Of a stretch of DNA of 22,285 nt, positions 1-6,500 are shown piece after piece. The stretch spans positions 1 to 22,285 of the forward strand of contig CAZGMC010000070.1 of NCBI GenBank assembly GCA_964526565.1. The letters are read 5' to 3'. A program made the translations under genes and the position numbers. Positions within the stretch are counted from its first letter, which is position 1, and each line of letters begins with the position of its first letter. The DNA comes from CAZGMC01 sp964526565. GTDB taxonomy: Bacteria > Pseudomonadota > Alphaproteobacteria > DSM-16000 > Inquilinaceae. A model generated the notes under the pieces. The model made no database searches. It was not told the DNA's origin and was given only the letters and a program-made list of their open reading frames with translations.

Positions 1-72
1 GCGCGGCATCAAGCTTGGCGAACAGCGCGGCATCAAGCTTGGCGAACAGCGCGGCATCAAGCTTGGCGAGCA
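1..72 (+). repeat. 24-bp in-frame tandem direct repeat (3 copies)
   Basis: The unit begins GCGCGGCATCAAGCTTGGCG and repeats at 1-24, 25-48 and 49-72. The first two copies are identical and the third differs by one base (GAACA to GAGCA). A decayed partial copy may follow from 73. Because 24 is a multiple of 3, copy-number change would keep the DUF4351 protein frame. The array probably continues to the left of the window. Confidence 0.9.
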
Positions 73-259
73 GCAAGGATTGGCCAAGGGCAAGGCTGCA
101 GCTCTGCTGCAGATTCTGACCCACCGGTTCGGTGAACCGCCGGAGCGCGTGCGCGCGGCGGTGCTGGCAGCCGATCCGGACACCCTGGAGGTGTGGATCG
201 ATCGCGCCCTCGATGCCTCCAACCTGGAAACCGTGCTCGACAACCCGCCTCATAATTGA
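2..259 (+). CDS. C-terminal part of an Rpn-type / DUF4351-domain protein (truncated by window edge)
   Basis: The reading frame is open from base 2 to a TGA at 257-259, so only the last 85 residues are visible and the start lies outside the window. It begins with three perfect or near-perfect copies of the octapeptide GIKLGEQR, followed by a Gln/Gly/Lys linker. It then has a compact domain with the pattern LLQILTHRFG, a Pro-Pro-Glu turn, AVLAADPDTLEVWIDRALDA and a short tail. That pattern matches the DUF4351 domain, which typically ends proteins of the Rpn (PD-(D/E)XK transposase-like nuclease) family, where Gly/Glu/Lys octad-like repeats often precede it. The nuclease domain itself is not visible, so activity cannot be judged. 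It converges on gor. Confidence 0.7.
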   Translation, partial: RGIKLGEQRGIKLGEQRGIKLGEQQGLAKGKAAALLQILTHRFGEPPERVRAAVLAADPDTLEVWIDRALDASNLETVLDNPPHN

Positions 260-265
260 CCCGGT

Positions 266-330
266 TCGTTCCGGTCCTTCATTCCCGGCCGTCATTTCCG
301 GCCTTCATGTCCGGCCGTCATTTCCGGAAG
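266..330. repeat. 13-bp degenerate tandem repeat (5 units) between convergent genes
   Basis: Five consecutive 13-base units start at 266, 279, 292, 305 and 318. The best conserved form is TCATTTCCGGCCG; the outer units are more divergent. The array fills most of the 129-bp space between the end of the DUF4351 gene (259) and the end of gor (389). The unit length is not a multiple of 3 and no convincing gene uses it. A longer direct repeat, CCGGCCGTCATTTCCGG, appears at 285-301 and 311-327. Function is unknown. Confidence 0.75.
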
Positions 331-388
331 GTGCTGGACGGCGGCGCGGTCACGGCTGATCGCAGCAGGCAGCGAGCGGGGGCGGCGC

Positions 389-1774
389 TCACTCGGCCGC
401 CGCGGCCTCGTCCTCCGGCTCCGGCGCCTTGACGCGCATGGTGACGAACTCCTCGGCCGCAGTGGGGTGGATGCCAATGGTGCGGTCGAAGTCCTGCTTG
501 GTGGCGCCGCAGTTGAGCGCGATGGCCAGGCCCTGGACGATCTCCGGCGCGTCCGGGCCGACCATGTGGCAGCCGAGCACGCGCTGGCTGGCGCGGTCGA
601 CGACCAGCTTCATCATGCTGCGCTCGTCGCGGCCGGACAGGGTGTGCTTCATCGGCCGGAAGCTGGACCGGTAGACGTCGATGGCGCCGTGCTGCCGCCG
701 CGCCTCAGCCTCGCTCAGGCCGACGGTGCCGATCGGCGGGGTCGAGAACACGGCGGTCGGTATGTTGTCGTAGCCGACGCCGCGCGGGCGGTTGCCGAAC
801 AGGGTGTCGGCCAGGGCGTGGCCCTCGGCCAGCGCCACCGGGGTCAACTGGATGCGGTTGGTGACGTCGCCGATAGCGTAGATGTTGGGGACATTGGTCC
901 GGTAGTGTTCGTCGATGCGCACGGCGCCGTGCTCGTCGAGCGCCACGCCGGCGGCCTCCAGGCCCAGGCCGTGGGTGTTGGGCCGCCGGCCGGTGGCGTA
1001 CATGACGGCATCGGCCTCGACCACCGACTCGTCGGTCAGGTTGACCAGCAGTCCGTCCGCCGTCTTCTGGACCGACTCGACTTCGGTGCGGAAGCGCAGG
1101 TCGATGCCCGACCTGGCCATTTCCTCGGCCAGCACCTCGCGCACGTCGTCATCGAAGCCGCGCAGGAACAGGGCGCCGCGGTAGAGCTGCACCACCTCCG
1201 CACCCAGGCCGTTGAAGATGCCGGCGAACTCCACGGAGATATAGCCGCCGCCGACGATCACGACGCGGCGCGGCAGTTTCTCCAGGTAGAAGGCGTCGTT
1301 GGAGGTGATGGCGTGCTCGGCGACGCCCGGCGTGTCCGGGACCACCGGCCGGCCGCCGGTGGCGATCAGCACGGTCTCGGCGGTCATGCGCCTGCCGTCG
1401 ACCGCGATGGTGTGGGGGTCGAGCAGCGTCGCGCGGGCCTCGAACAGGGTGCAGCCGGCGCCCTCCAGCAGGTGGCGGTAGACGCCGTTGAGGCGGGCGA
1501 TCTCCTTGTCCTTGTTGGCGATCAGCGTCGGCCAGTGGTGGGCGTGGTCGCCGACCATCCAGCCGAACCCGGCGGCGTCGCCGAAGTCGTGCGAGAAGTG
1601 CGCCGCGTAGACCAGCAGCTTCTTGGGCACGCATCCCACGTTGACGCAGGTGCCGCCCAGGTACTGTTCCTCGGCGATGCCGACGCGGGCGCCGTGCCCT
1701 GCCGCGATCCGCGCCGCCCGCACGCCGCCGGAGCCGGCACCGATGACGAAGAAGTTGAAGTCGTAGGAGGGCAT
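389..1774 (-). CDS. gor: Glutathione-disulfide reductase
   Basis: This 461-residue cytosolic flavoenzyme reduces glutathione disulfide to glutathione with NADPH. Visible features in order are the N-terminal FAD-binding GAGSGG (residues 12-17), the redox-active disulfide in GGTCVNVGCVPKK (Cys43 and Cys48), a second Rossmann motif for NADPH in VIVGGGYISVEFAG (about 173-186), the FAD-contacting YAIGDV segment, and the C-terminal GIHPTAAEEF with the catalytic His-Glu pair. Length is normal for the family. The NADPH region reads LYRGALFLRGFD, in keeping with a glutathione reductase rather than lipoamide dehydrogenase. The ATG at 1774 has a GGGAG ribosome site about 10 bases upstream. It lies 132 bases downstream of the HEPN-like gene on the same strand and probably has its own promoter in that gap, although I could not fix one. 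Confidence 0.95.
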   Translation of the reverse strand: MPSYDFNFFVIGAGSGGVRAARIAAGHGARVGIAEEQYLGGTCVNVGCVPKKLLVYAAHFSHDFGDAAGFGWMVGDHAHHWPTLIANKDKEIARLNGVYRHLLEGAGCTLFEARATLLDPHTIAVDGRRMTAETVLIATGGRPVVPDTPGVAEHAITSNDAFYLEKLPRRVVIVGGGYISVEFAGIFNGLGAEVVQLYRGALFLRGFDDDVREVLAEEMARSGIDLRFRTEVESVQKTADGLLVNLTDESVVEADAVMYATGRRPNTHGLGLEAAGVALDEHGAVRIDEHYRTNVPNIYAIGDVTNRIQLTPVALAEGHALADTLFGNRPRGVGYDNIPTAVFSTPPIGTVGLSEAEARRQHGAIDVYRSSFRPMKHTLSGRDERSMMKLVVDRASQRVLGCHMVGPDAPEIVQGLAIALNCGATKQDFDRTIGIHPTAAEEFVTMRVKAPEPEDEAAAAE

Positions 1775-1906
1775 GTCGGATCAGCTCCCGTCAGGATCAA
1801 TGCAGCCGTCTGCTGCCCGCGTCCTCGCACCGTTGCCACGATAATTCACAGCGCCCCTTGCCTGACCATAGTGGAGTCCGCAGGCTACGAGGGCAAGAGC
1901 GGGCGG

Positions 1907-2566
1907 TCATGACACCGGCAGCCGCTCCGCGTAGCGCAGGGGCACCTCGACGTCCTCCTCGCTCACGCCCGTCTCCAGGTATCCGTGCGCCACAGCGTTG
2001 CGCAGGGGCAGGCGCCGGCGCAGCAGGCGCCGGTCATCGTCCCGCAGCAGCCCGGCGGAGGAGACCAGCGCGCTGAGCCCTCTCTCGGTCGACTTCGGCT
2101 CGAGCGGGTTCTGGTCCGCCTCCATCAGCCTGAGGCGCGCCGCCGCTTCCAGGGCGGACCAGGCGAGCAGCAGGGCGGCGCGGACCTGCCCCGCGGCGGC
2201 CAGGCCACGCACCGCGGCGATCCGTTCGGCAAGCTGCACCCGGTCCGGCAGCGCCGTCACCTGTTCCGGGCCGTCACCCTGCGGCGTGACCAGCACCATG
2301 CGCAGGTGCCAGTCGGGCTGCGCCTCGACGGTGCTGGCAAGATTGAAGAAGTACCCTTCCTCGTAGGGGCTGCCCTTGGCATGCACCTCGACGACGTATT
2401 GCTGATCTCCAGCATCCACCAGCAGGTCCGGCCGGAACGGCGGCAGGAAGTCCGGCAGGGTGTCACCGGACGGCTCCTCGACCACCTGAAAGCCCTGTTG
2501 CCGGTACTCCTCGGCGATCCGGGCGATGGTGGCGCGTTCGGCCTCGGCGGCGAGCTGTGCGTTCAT
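1907..2566 (-). CDS. Predicted nuclease-like / HEPN-like two-domain protein
   Basis: This 219-residue protein is not recognised as a named family. The N-terminal part (about 1-100) looks like a small PD-(D/E)XK restriction-endonuclease-type fold. It has a helix (ERATIARIAEEYRQQGF), a strand with Glu30/Glu31, then FRPDLLV (Pro46-Asp47) and a strand YVVEVHAK, where Glu60-Val-His62 stands at the usual E-x-K site, so the catalytic Lys may be replaced or shifted to Lys64. The C-terminal part (about 105-219) is helical and contains LLLAWSALEAAARLR and RNAVAHGYLE. The R189-x4-H194 pattern is the RNase-type HEPN signature (R-x4-6-H). Its ATG overlaps the stop of the RusA-like gene by 4 bases (ATGA, 2563-2566), so the two are probably translationally coupled. 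Toxin, RNase or defence roles are inference only. Confidence 0.6.
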   Translation of the reverse strand: MNAQLAAEAERATIARIAEEYRQQGFQVVEEPSGDTLPDFLPPFRPDLLVDAGDQQYVVEVHAKGSPYEEGYFFNLASTVEAQPDWHLRMVLVTPQGDGPEQVTALPDRVQLAERIAAVRGLAAAGQVRAALLLAWSALEAAARLRLMEADQNPLEPKSTERGLSALVSSAGLLRDDDRRLLRRRLPLRNAVAHGYLETGVSEEDVEVPLRYAERLPVS

Positions 2567-3006
2567 GGCATGATCCGGTGATCAGGGGCATCTCTTAGCT
2601 GAAAATAGGTCAGATCCTGTTCCTCTTGTAGGGCACGGCTCAGGCCGTCAGCGAGCACGGGGGGAGGGTCGCGTAAATTTTCAGGTCTGTCCAAGGCGGA
2701 CTTCCGGAAGATGGCTTCTGAAATCAGGCCATCATCAACATAAGCAATGCCTTTCAATGCATCCAGGGTAGTCTTCGCCAAATTGTCCAAATCCAGATCA
2801 GTCTCACCGAGGCAGCAATAGATGATGACAACTGCGCATTCCTGTCTACATGGATCGAGGGTGCACTTTACAACGGATTGGGCCATGGCGGCAACATGGT
2901 CGCGCCAGGCATTCTTGGCCCTCCGCTGCTGAGGGTTCAGGGCCGCGCCGGAAACCGGTGTGCCGAACACCACAAACTCAAAGAGACAGCTCTTAGAATC
3001 AACCAA
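2563..3006 (-). CDS. RusA-like Holliday-junction resolvase family nuclease
   Basis: This 147-residue protein begins with a RusA-like strand FVVFGTPVSG. It carries the family core DLDLDNLAKTTLDALKGIAYVDD, which holds the acidic metal ligands (Asp72, Asp74, Asp91 or Asp92) and Lys78 in the D-x-D-N-x3-K arrangement of RusA. Family members cleave Holliday junctions and are usually phage- or prophage-borne. The start is TTG at 3006, chosen because a GAGG site lies 7 bases upstream and no ATG exists in the N-terminal part. Base composition is clearly less GC-rich than all surrounding genes, with many A/T third positions, which suggests recent acquisition. It sits 9 bases after the kinase stop and overlaps the downstream HEPN-like gene by 4 bases. 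No other prophage genes are visible. About 35 residues after the core are not recognised. Confidence 0.72.
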   Translation of the reverse strand: MVDSKSCLFEFVVFGTPVSGAALNPQQRRAKNAWRDHVAAMAQSVVKCTLDPCRQECAVVIIYCCLGETDLDLDNLAKTTLDALKGIAYVDDGLISEAIFRKSALDRPENLRDPPPVLADGLSRALQEEQDLTYFQLRDAPDHRIMP

Positions 3007-3018
3007 AGCGATGCCTCA
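3007..3018 (-). promoter_or_regulatory. Ribosome binding site of the RusA-like gene, overlapping the kinase stop codon
   Basis: Read on the minus strand, the junction is TTGAGGCATCGCTTTG. The kinase stop TGA (3018-3016) is part of a GAGG Shine-Dalgarno element (3018-3015), and the TTG initiator follows after 7 bases. This supports the TTG start and suggests reinitiation by ribosomes that have just finished the kinase gene. Confidence 0.5.
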
Positions 3019-5103
3019 AGATGCTCCCCCGGCCAGCCGCGCAATGTGCGGATTGCCGGCCACCCGGGTGCGCAGGTCGCCGACCAGCCGGATGCGCAGG
3101 TCGGCCCAGCCGAGCCGTTCGGCCAGCTCGATCAGCGCGCTGATCCGGCCAAAGGCGGCCCGCGCCCGCCCGCCCTCGGGGCTTGTGTCGGTCAGGACGT
3201 CCGGCGGCACCGCCAGCGCCTCGGCCAGGGCCCGGCTGGCGGCATCGGCCAGCCGGTGCAGTGCCGTCCGGGTCCGCCGCACCAGCCCGGCCACGGCGTC
3301 GCGGCAGCGGGGATCGCGCAGGCGCGTGGCGAACAGATAGACGGACCCCACCTGGTCGAGCCGATGGGTGAAGCCGGCCGAGTCGCCGCCCGGCCGCTCC
3401 ACCGCCGCCAGCGCCTCGTCGGCCACCAGCTCGACCAGACCGGCGGCCTTGTCGGCGAAGTCGGCGATCACCGCCTGGCCGACCGCGTCCGCCGCGCCGC
3501 CATCGGCGTCTTCGCCGTAGTCGAACAGGCGGTCGGCGATGCCGATCAGGTCCTCCACTGCAACCAGCAGGTTGGCGACGCCGAATCGGGCCAGCGCGTC
3601 ACCGCCGCCAAGGAACGCGCCGATCAGCGCGTTGGCCCTGGACACGACCTGGCCGGCGAAGCCGCACAGCGCCTGCCGCGCGTGGCGGGCCTCGGCCTCG
3701 GCACCGAGATCCTCGAGCGCCAGCTGGATCACGTCGAGCCGCAGCAGGTCCATGGAAATGCGGGCGACATCCGGCTCCGCCTCGGTGAACAGCAGCGCGT
3801 TGAGGCGGGCTGCATAGCCGTAGCAGGCGCCGACCAGCTCGGTGCCGATCCGGGCCCGCAGCTCGGTCGCGGCAGGGCCGCCGTGCGGGCCCAGCAGGGC
3901 GAACAGGCGGACGGCGGCGCGCCAGTCGGGCCGCGGCGGTGGCCGGCCCTCGCCCGGCCCCGGATGCGCGGCCAGGATGCGGGCCGCCAGCTCGGGCAGG
4001 ACGGGTTCGACCACCCGGCGCAGGTCGGTCAGGCCGGCGGCGGTGCGGGTGCACCGCTCGACCAGCGCGGCGGCCGCCGCCAGCCGTCGTTCCGTCACCG
4101 CATCGTCCAGGCATTCGGCCAGCAGCGCGGCCAGCCGGCCGTCGGCTGCGTCGTGCGGCGGCGCCGGCGCCGGACGGCCGGCCGGGGACGGCGGGACGGC
4201 CCTGCCGGTGGCGGCTCCGACGATGACCGTCTGGTCCGCCTCGGCCGCCCGGTCCGCCCGGTCCGCCGCGCCCGGCGCACCGGCCAGCCCGCGCCGGACC
4301 GCCGCGGCGAAGGCTGCGGCATCGGGCCAGCGGTCCTCCGGCCGCTTGGCGAGCGCCCGCGCCACGGCGGCGTCCAGGGCCGGCGGGCAGGCCGGATTGA
4401 TCTGCGACGGCGGACGCGGTTCGAGGGTGAGGATATGGTGCATGACTGCGGCAAGGTTGCCGGCGAACGGCCGACGGCCGGTCAGCAGCACGTAGAGCAC
4501 GATGCCGGCGGCAAACAGGTCGGTGCGGGGATCGACGGGATCGCCGCGGATCTGCTCGGGCGCCATGAATGACGGCGAGCCGAGCGCCTCGCCCGCCAGC
4601 GTCAGGTCGGAGCCGGCGAGGCGGGCGATGCCGAAGTCCATCAGCTTGATCCGGTCGTCCGGGCCGACGAAGATGTTGGTCAGCTTGACGTCGCGGTGGA
4701 TCACCCGGTGCGCGTGGGCATGCCCCAGCGCCTCCAGGAGCTGAACGCCGTAGCCGACCGCGCGGGCCGGAGGGCCGGGGACAGGGCCCTCCGCCACGGT
4801 CTGCAGGTCCCGGCCCTCGACCAGCTCCATGGCCAGGAACAGCAGGCCGTCCTGCTCGCCGTGGTCGAACACCCGGACGATGCCGGGATGGACCAGCCGG
4901 CGCCCGATCTCGGCCTCGCGCCGGAAGCGTTCCAGCACGTCGCCGACCCGATCCCCGCCGAGCAGCTCCTCGGCCACCGTCTTGACCGCCGCCGGCCGGC
5001 CGTCGCGCTCGTCGACCGCGCGGTAGACGACGCCCATGGCGCCGCGCCCGAGCACGCCAGTGATGCGGTAGGGGCCGAAGCGGTCGGGACGGGTCGGGCT
5101 CAT
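3016..5103 (-). CDS. Hanks-type serine/threonine protein kinase with long unrecognised C-terminal region
   Basis: The protein has 695 residues from the ATG at 5103; an in-frame ATG at 5169 would add 22 Pro/Arg-rich residues overlapping the STAS gene and is less likely. Residues 10-275 form an intact kinase domain: GRGAMG glycine loop (19-24), ATP-anchoring Lys41 in AAVK, catalytic HRDVKLTN (136-143), DFG (156-158), and an activation segment GSPSFMAPEQ. A Pro/Ala-rich linker (about 280-330) follows, then about 360 mainly helical residues that I do not recognise. There is no membrane segment and no PASTA repeats, so it should be cytosolic. It starts 7 bases after the STAS gene. A likely role is phosphorylating components of the same partner-switching pathway, but the substrate is inference. 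The nuclease gene follows at once downstream. Confidence 0.88.
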   Translation of the reverse strand: MSPTRPDRFGPYRITGVLGRGAMGVVYRAVDERDGRPAAVKTVAEELLGGDRVGDVLERFRREAEIGRRLVHPGIVRVFDHGEQDGLLFLAMELVEGRDLQTVAEGPVPGPPARAVGYGVQLLEALGHAHAHRVIHRDVKLTNIFVGPDDRIKLMDFGIARLAGSDLTLAGEALGSPSFMAPEQIRGDPVDPRTDLFAAGIVLYVLLTGRRPFAGNLAAVMHHILTLEPRPPSQINPACPPALDAAVARALAKRPEDRWPDAAAFAAAVRRGLAGAPGAADRADRAAEADQTVIVGAATGRAVPPSPAGRPAPAPPHDAADGRLAALLAECLDDAVTERRLAAAAALVERCTRTAAGLTDLRRVVEPVLPELAARILAAHPGPGEGRPPPRPDWRAAVRLFALLGPHGGPAATELRARIGTELVGACYGYAARLNALLFTEAEPDVARISMDLLRLDVIQLALEDLGAEAEARHARQALCGFAGQVVSRANALIGAFLGGGDALARFGVANLLVAVEDLIGIADRLFDYGEDADGGAADAVGQAVIADFADKAAGLVELVADEALAAVERPGGDSAGFTHRLDQVGSVYLFATRLRDPRCRDAVAGLVRRTRTALHRLADAASRALAEALAVPPDVLTDTSPEGGRARAAFGRISALIELAERLGWADLRIRLVGDLRTRVAGNPHIARLAGGAS

Positions 5104-5110
5104 CCGCGGC

Positions 5111-5467
5111 TCAGGACACGGAAGCGCCCGGGGCGGCCAGCGCCGCGGCCGCGGCGGCGCCATCGTCATGGATCTCGAACAGCGCCGAGAAGCCGCTGAT
5201 GTCGAACACCTGCCGGACCGACGGCTGCAGCGCCGCCAGGGCGATCCGCGCCCCGGCCGCGCGCGCCTTCTTGGCGGCCATCAGCAGCACGCGCAGGCCG
5301 GCGCTGCTGACATAGGCGAGCTCGCGGCAGTCCAGCGCCACCGCCGCGCCGGGCGTGCCGACCAGGCCGAGCAGGCGCCGCTCCAGCTCCGGGCTGCTGG
5401 CGCTGTCCAGCCGTCCCTTCGGCGCCACGATGGTCACGTCGCCGGCCTGCCCGATCTCGACCTCCAT
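5111..5467 (-). CDS. STAS-domain anti-sigma factor antagonist (SpoIIAA/RsbV type)
   Basis: This 118-residue single STAS domain is the usual size for the family. After two strands (VEIGQAGDVTIVAPKGRLD) it has the conserved phospho-site helix start LAYVSSAGLRVLL, where Ser54 or Ser55 is the expected phosphorylation site, and ends with the RQVFDISGFSALFEI strand-helix. An Ala-rich tail follows. In partner switching the unphosphorylated form binds the anti-sigma kinase and frees its target; a SpoIIE phosphatase removes the phosphate. The ATG at 5467 has GGGAGG 7 bases upstream. Candidates for both partners lie in the window: the HATPase gene immediately upstream and the phosphatase at 10840-12939. 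Confidence 0.9.
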   Translation of the reverse strand: MEVEIGQAGDVTIVAPKGRLDSASSPELERRLLGLVGTPGAAVALDCRELAYVSSAGLRVLLMAAKKARAAGARIALAALQPSVRQVFDISGFSALFEIHDDGAAAAAALAAPGASVS

Positions 5468-5495
5468 GCCCGAACCTCCCGTCTTCCATGTCGTG

Positions 5496-5927
5496 TCAGT
5501 CGCCGTCCACCGGCGGGATCAACTTGACCAGGGTGACCCGATTCCCGCCCGGCGTGCCATCATAAACCGCCTCGTCCATCAAGGTGCGCACCAGATGAAT
5601 GCCCAGGCCGCCGATCGCCCGGTCCTCCAGCGGCGCCGCGGTATCGGGCGGCGGCAGGGCGAAGGGGTCGAAGCGCGGCGCCCGGTCTTCCACGACGGCG
5701 ATCACCCGGTTGCCGTCGATCCTGACCTCGACGTGTATCGGGCCGTCGCGGCCGTCGCCATAGCCGTGCCGGATGACGTTGGCGACAATCTCCTCGAGCG
5801 CTATGGATAGGGCGGAGGCGGCGTCGGGCGGCAGCGCCCGCGCGTCGGCAAAGGCCTCCACCGCCGCGGCCAGGCGGGCGATCTCGGCCAGGTCGCTGGC
5901 CAGGGTCAGGCGCAGCGCGTCGGTCAT
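5496..5927 (-). CDS. HATPase-type anti-sigma factor / serine kinase (SpoIIAB/RsbW type)
   Basis: From the ATG at 5927 this is a 143-residue single GHKL ATPase domain. It has the N box EEIVANVIRHGYGDG, the ATP-lid Asp region VEDRAPRFDP and the G box GGLGIHLVRTLMDEA. Such proteins bind a sigma factor or another target and phosphorylate the STAS antagonist. A longer frame reaches back to 6065, but its first 46 residues are Pro/Arg-rich low complexity and would overlap the divergent acetyltransferase gene, so the inner start is preferred. It is separated by 28 bases from the downstream STAS gene and is probably the first gene of the operon running to 1907. Its promoter must lie in or next to the 44-bp gap before the divergent gene. 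Confidence 0.9.
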   Translation of the reverse strand: MTDALRLTLASDLAEIARLAAAVEAFADARALPPDAASALSIALEEIVANVIRHGYGDGRDGPIHVEVRIDGNRVIAVVEDRAPRFDPFALPPPDTAAPLEDRAIGGLGIHLVRTLMDEAVYDGTPGGNRVTLVKLIPPVDGD

Positions 5928-5971
5928 GGCGACGCGGCGGCGGGTGAGGGGCGGATGAACGGAGCGGCGGA

Positions 5972-6451
5972 ATGGACGCGCAGGCGGACGGGGCGGACGG
6001 GCCGGACGGGGCGGACCTGACGATCCGGCCCTATCGGCGGGACGACCGGGCGGCGGTGCTGGCACTGTGGCGCGAGGCGGGGCTCGACCGGCCGCCCAAC
6101 CAGCCGCAGGTCGACCTGGCCAACATCAGCGGCGGCGACCGCGCCACCCTGTTCGTCGGCGAGATGCAGGGACGGGTGGCGGCCACCATCGTGGCGGCCG
6201 AGGACGGGCACCGCGGGTGGATCTACTATGTTGCGGTCCGGCCGTCGCTGCAGGCGCGCGGCATCGGCACCCGCATGGTCCGCCATGCCGAGGCATATCT
6301 GGCCGCGCGCGGCGTGCCGAAGATGCTGCTGCTGATCCGTCATCACAACACGGCGGTCCAGGCCTTCTACCAGCGGTTAGGATACGCCACCGAACCCTGC
6401 CTGACCATGGGGCGATGGCTGAACGAGATGGTGGAAAATCCGCGGCCGTGA
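5972..6451 (+). CDS. GNAT family N-acetyltransferase, YpeA-like
   Basis: The gene encodes 159 residues with a single GNAT fold. The layout LTIRPYRRDD, AVLALWREAG, DGHRGWIYYVAVRPSLQARGIGTRMV, GVPKMLLLIRHHNTAVQAFYQRLGY closely follows E. coli YpeA. The acetyl-CoA-binding motif A is QARGIG; the final Tyr in YQRLGY is a usual catalytic or binding position. The substrate is unknown. A GGAG site lies 7 bases before the ATG. The first 15 residues are Asp/Gly-rich and may not belong to the fold. It is the only plus-strand gene inside the signalling region and is divergent from the anti-sigma gene. Confidence 0.88.
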   Translation: MDAQADGADGPDGADLTIRPYRRDDRAAVLALWREAGLDRPPNQPQVDLANISGGDRATLFVGEMQGRVAATIVAAEDGHRGWIYYVAVRPSLQARGIGTRMVRHAEAYLAARGVPKMLLLIRHHNTAVQAFYQRLGYATEPCLTMGRWLNEMVENPRP

Positions 6452-6485
6452 CGGCCGCAGCCGGCAGCGCGGCGGATGCCGCCGC
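6442..6485. terminator. Two adjacent perfect hairpins between convergent genes, possible bidirectional terminator
   Basis: The first inverted repeat is GCGGCCG (6442-6448) and CGGCCGC (6452-6458), with the acetyltransferase stop TGA forming the 3-base loop. The second is GCGGCGG (6469-6475) and CCGCCGC (6479-6485) around ATG. Both have 7-bp GC-only stems. They occupy the junction between the plus-strand gene ending at 6451 and the minus-strand gene ending at 6501. No T-tract follows, so they are not classical intrinsic terminators. Confidence 0.4.
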
Positions 6486-6500
6486 CGGGCCGGCGTGCCG

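Noticed and set aside
467..1912. Plus-strand open frame of 481 codons opposite gor
   Set aside because: It is a shadow of glutathione reductase, with no recognisable motifs.
2878..4572. Plus-strand open frame of 564 codons opposite the kinase gene
   Set aside because: The composition is Gly/Gln/Arg-rich without domains, and the opposite strand has an intact kinase.
5104..5169. Longer N-terminus for the kinase starting at 5169
   Set aside because: The extra residues are Pro/Arg-rich, precede the usual kinase start and overlap the STAS gene.
5928..6065. Longer N-terminus for the anti-sigma protein starting at 6065
   Set aside because: The extra 46 residues are low complexity and overlap the divergent acetyltransferase gene.
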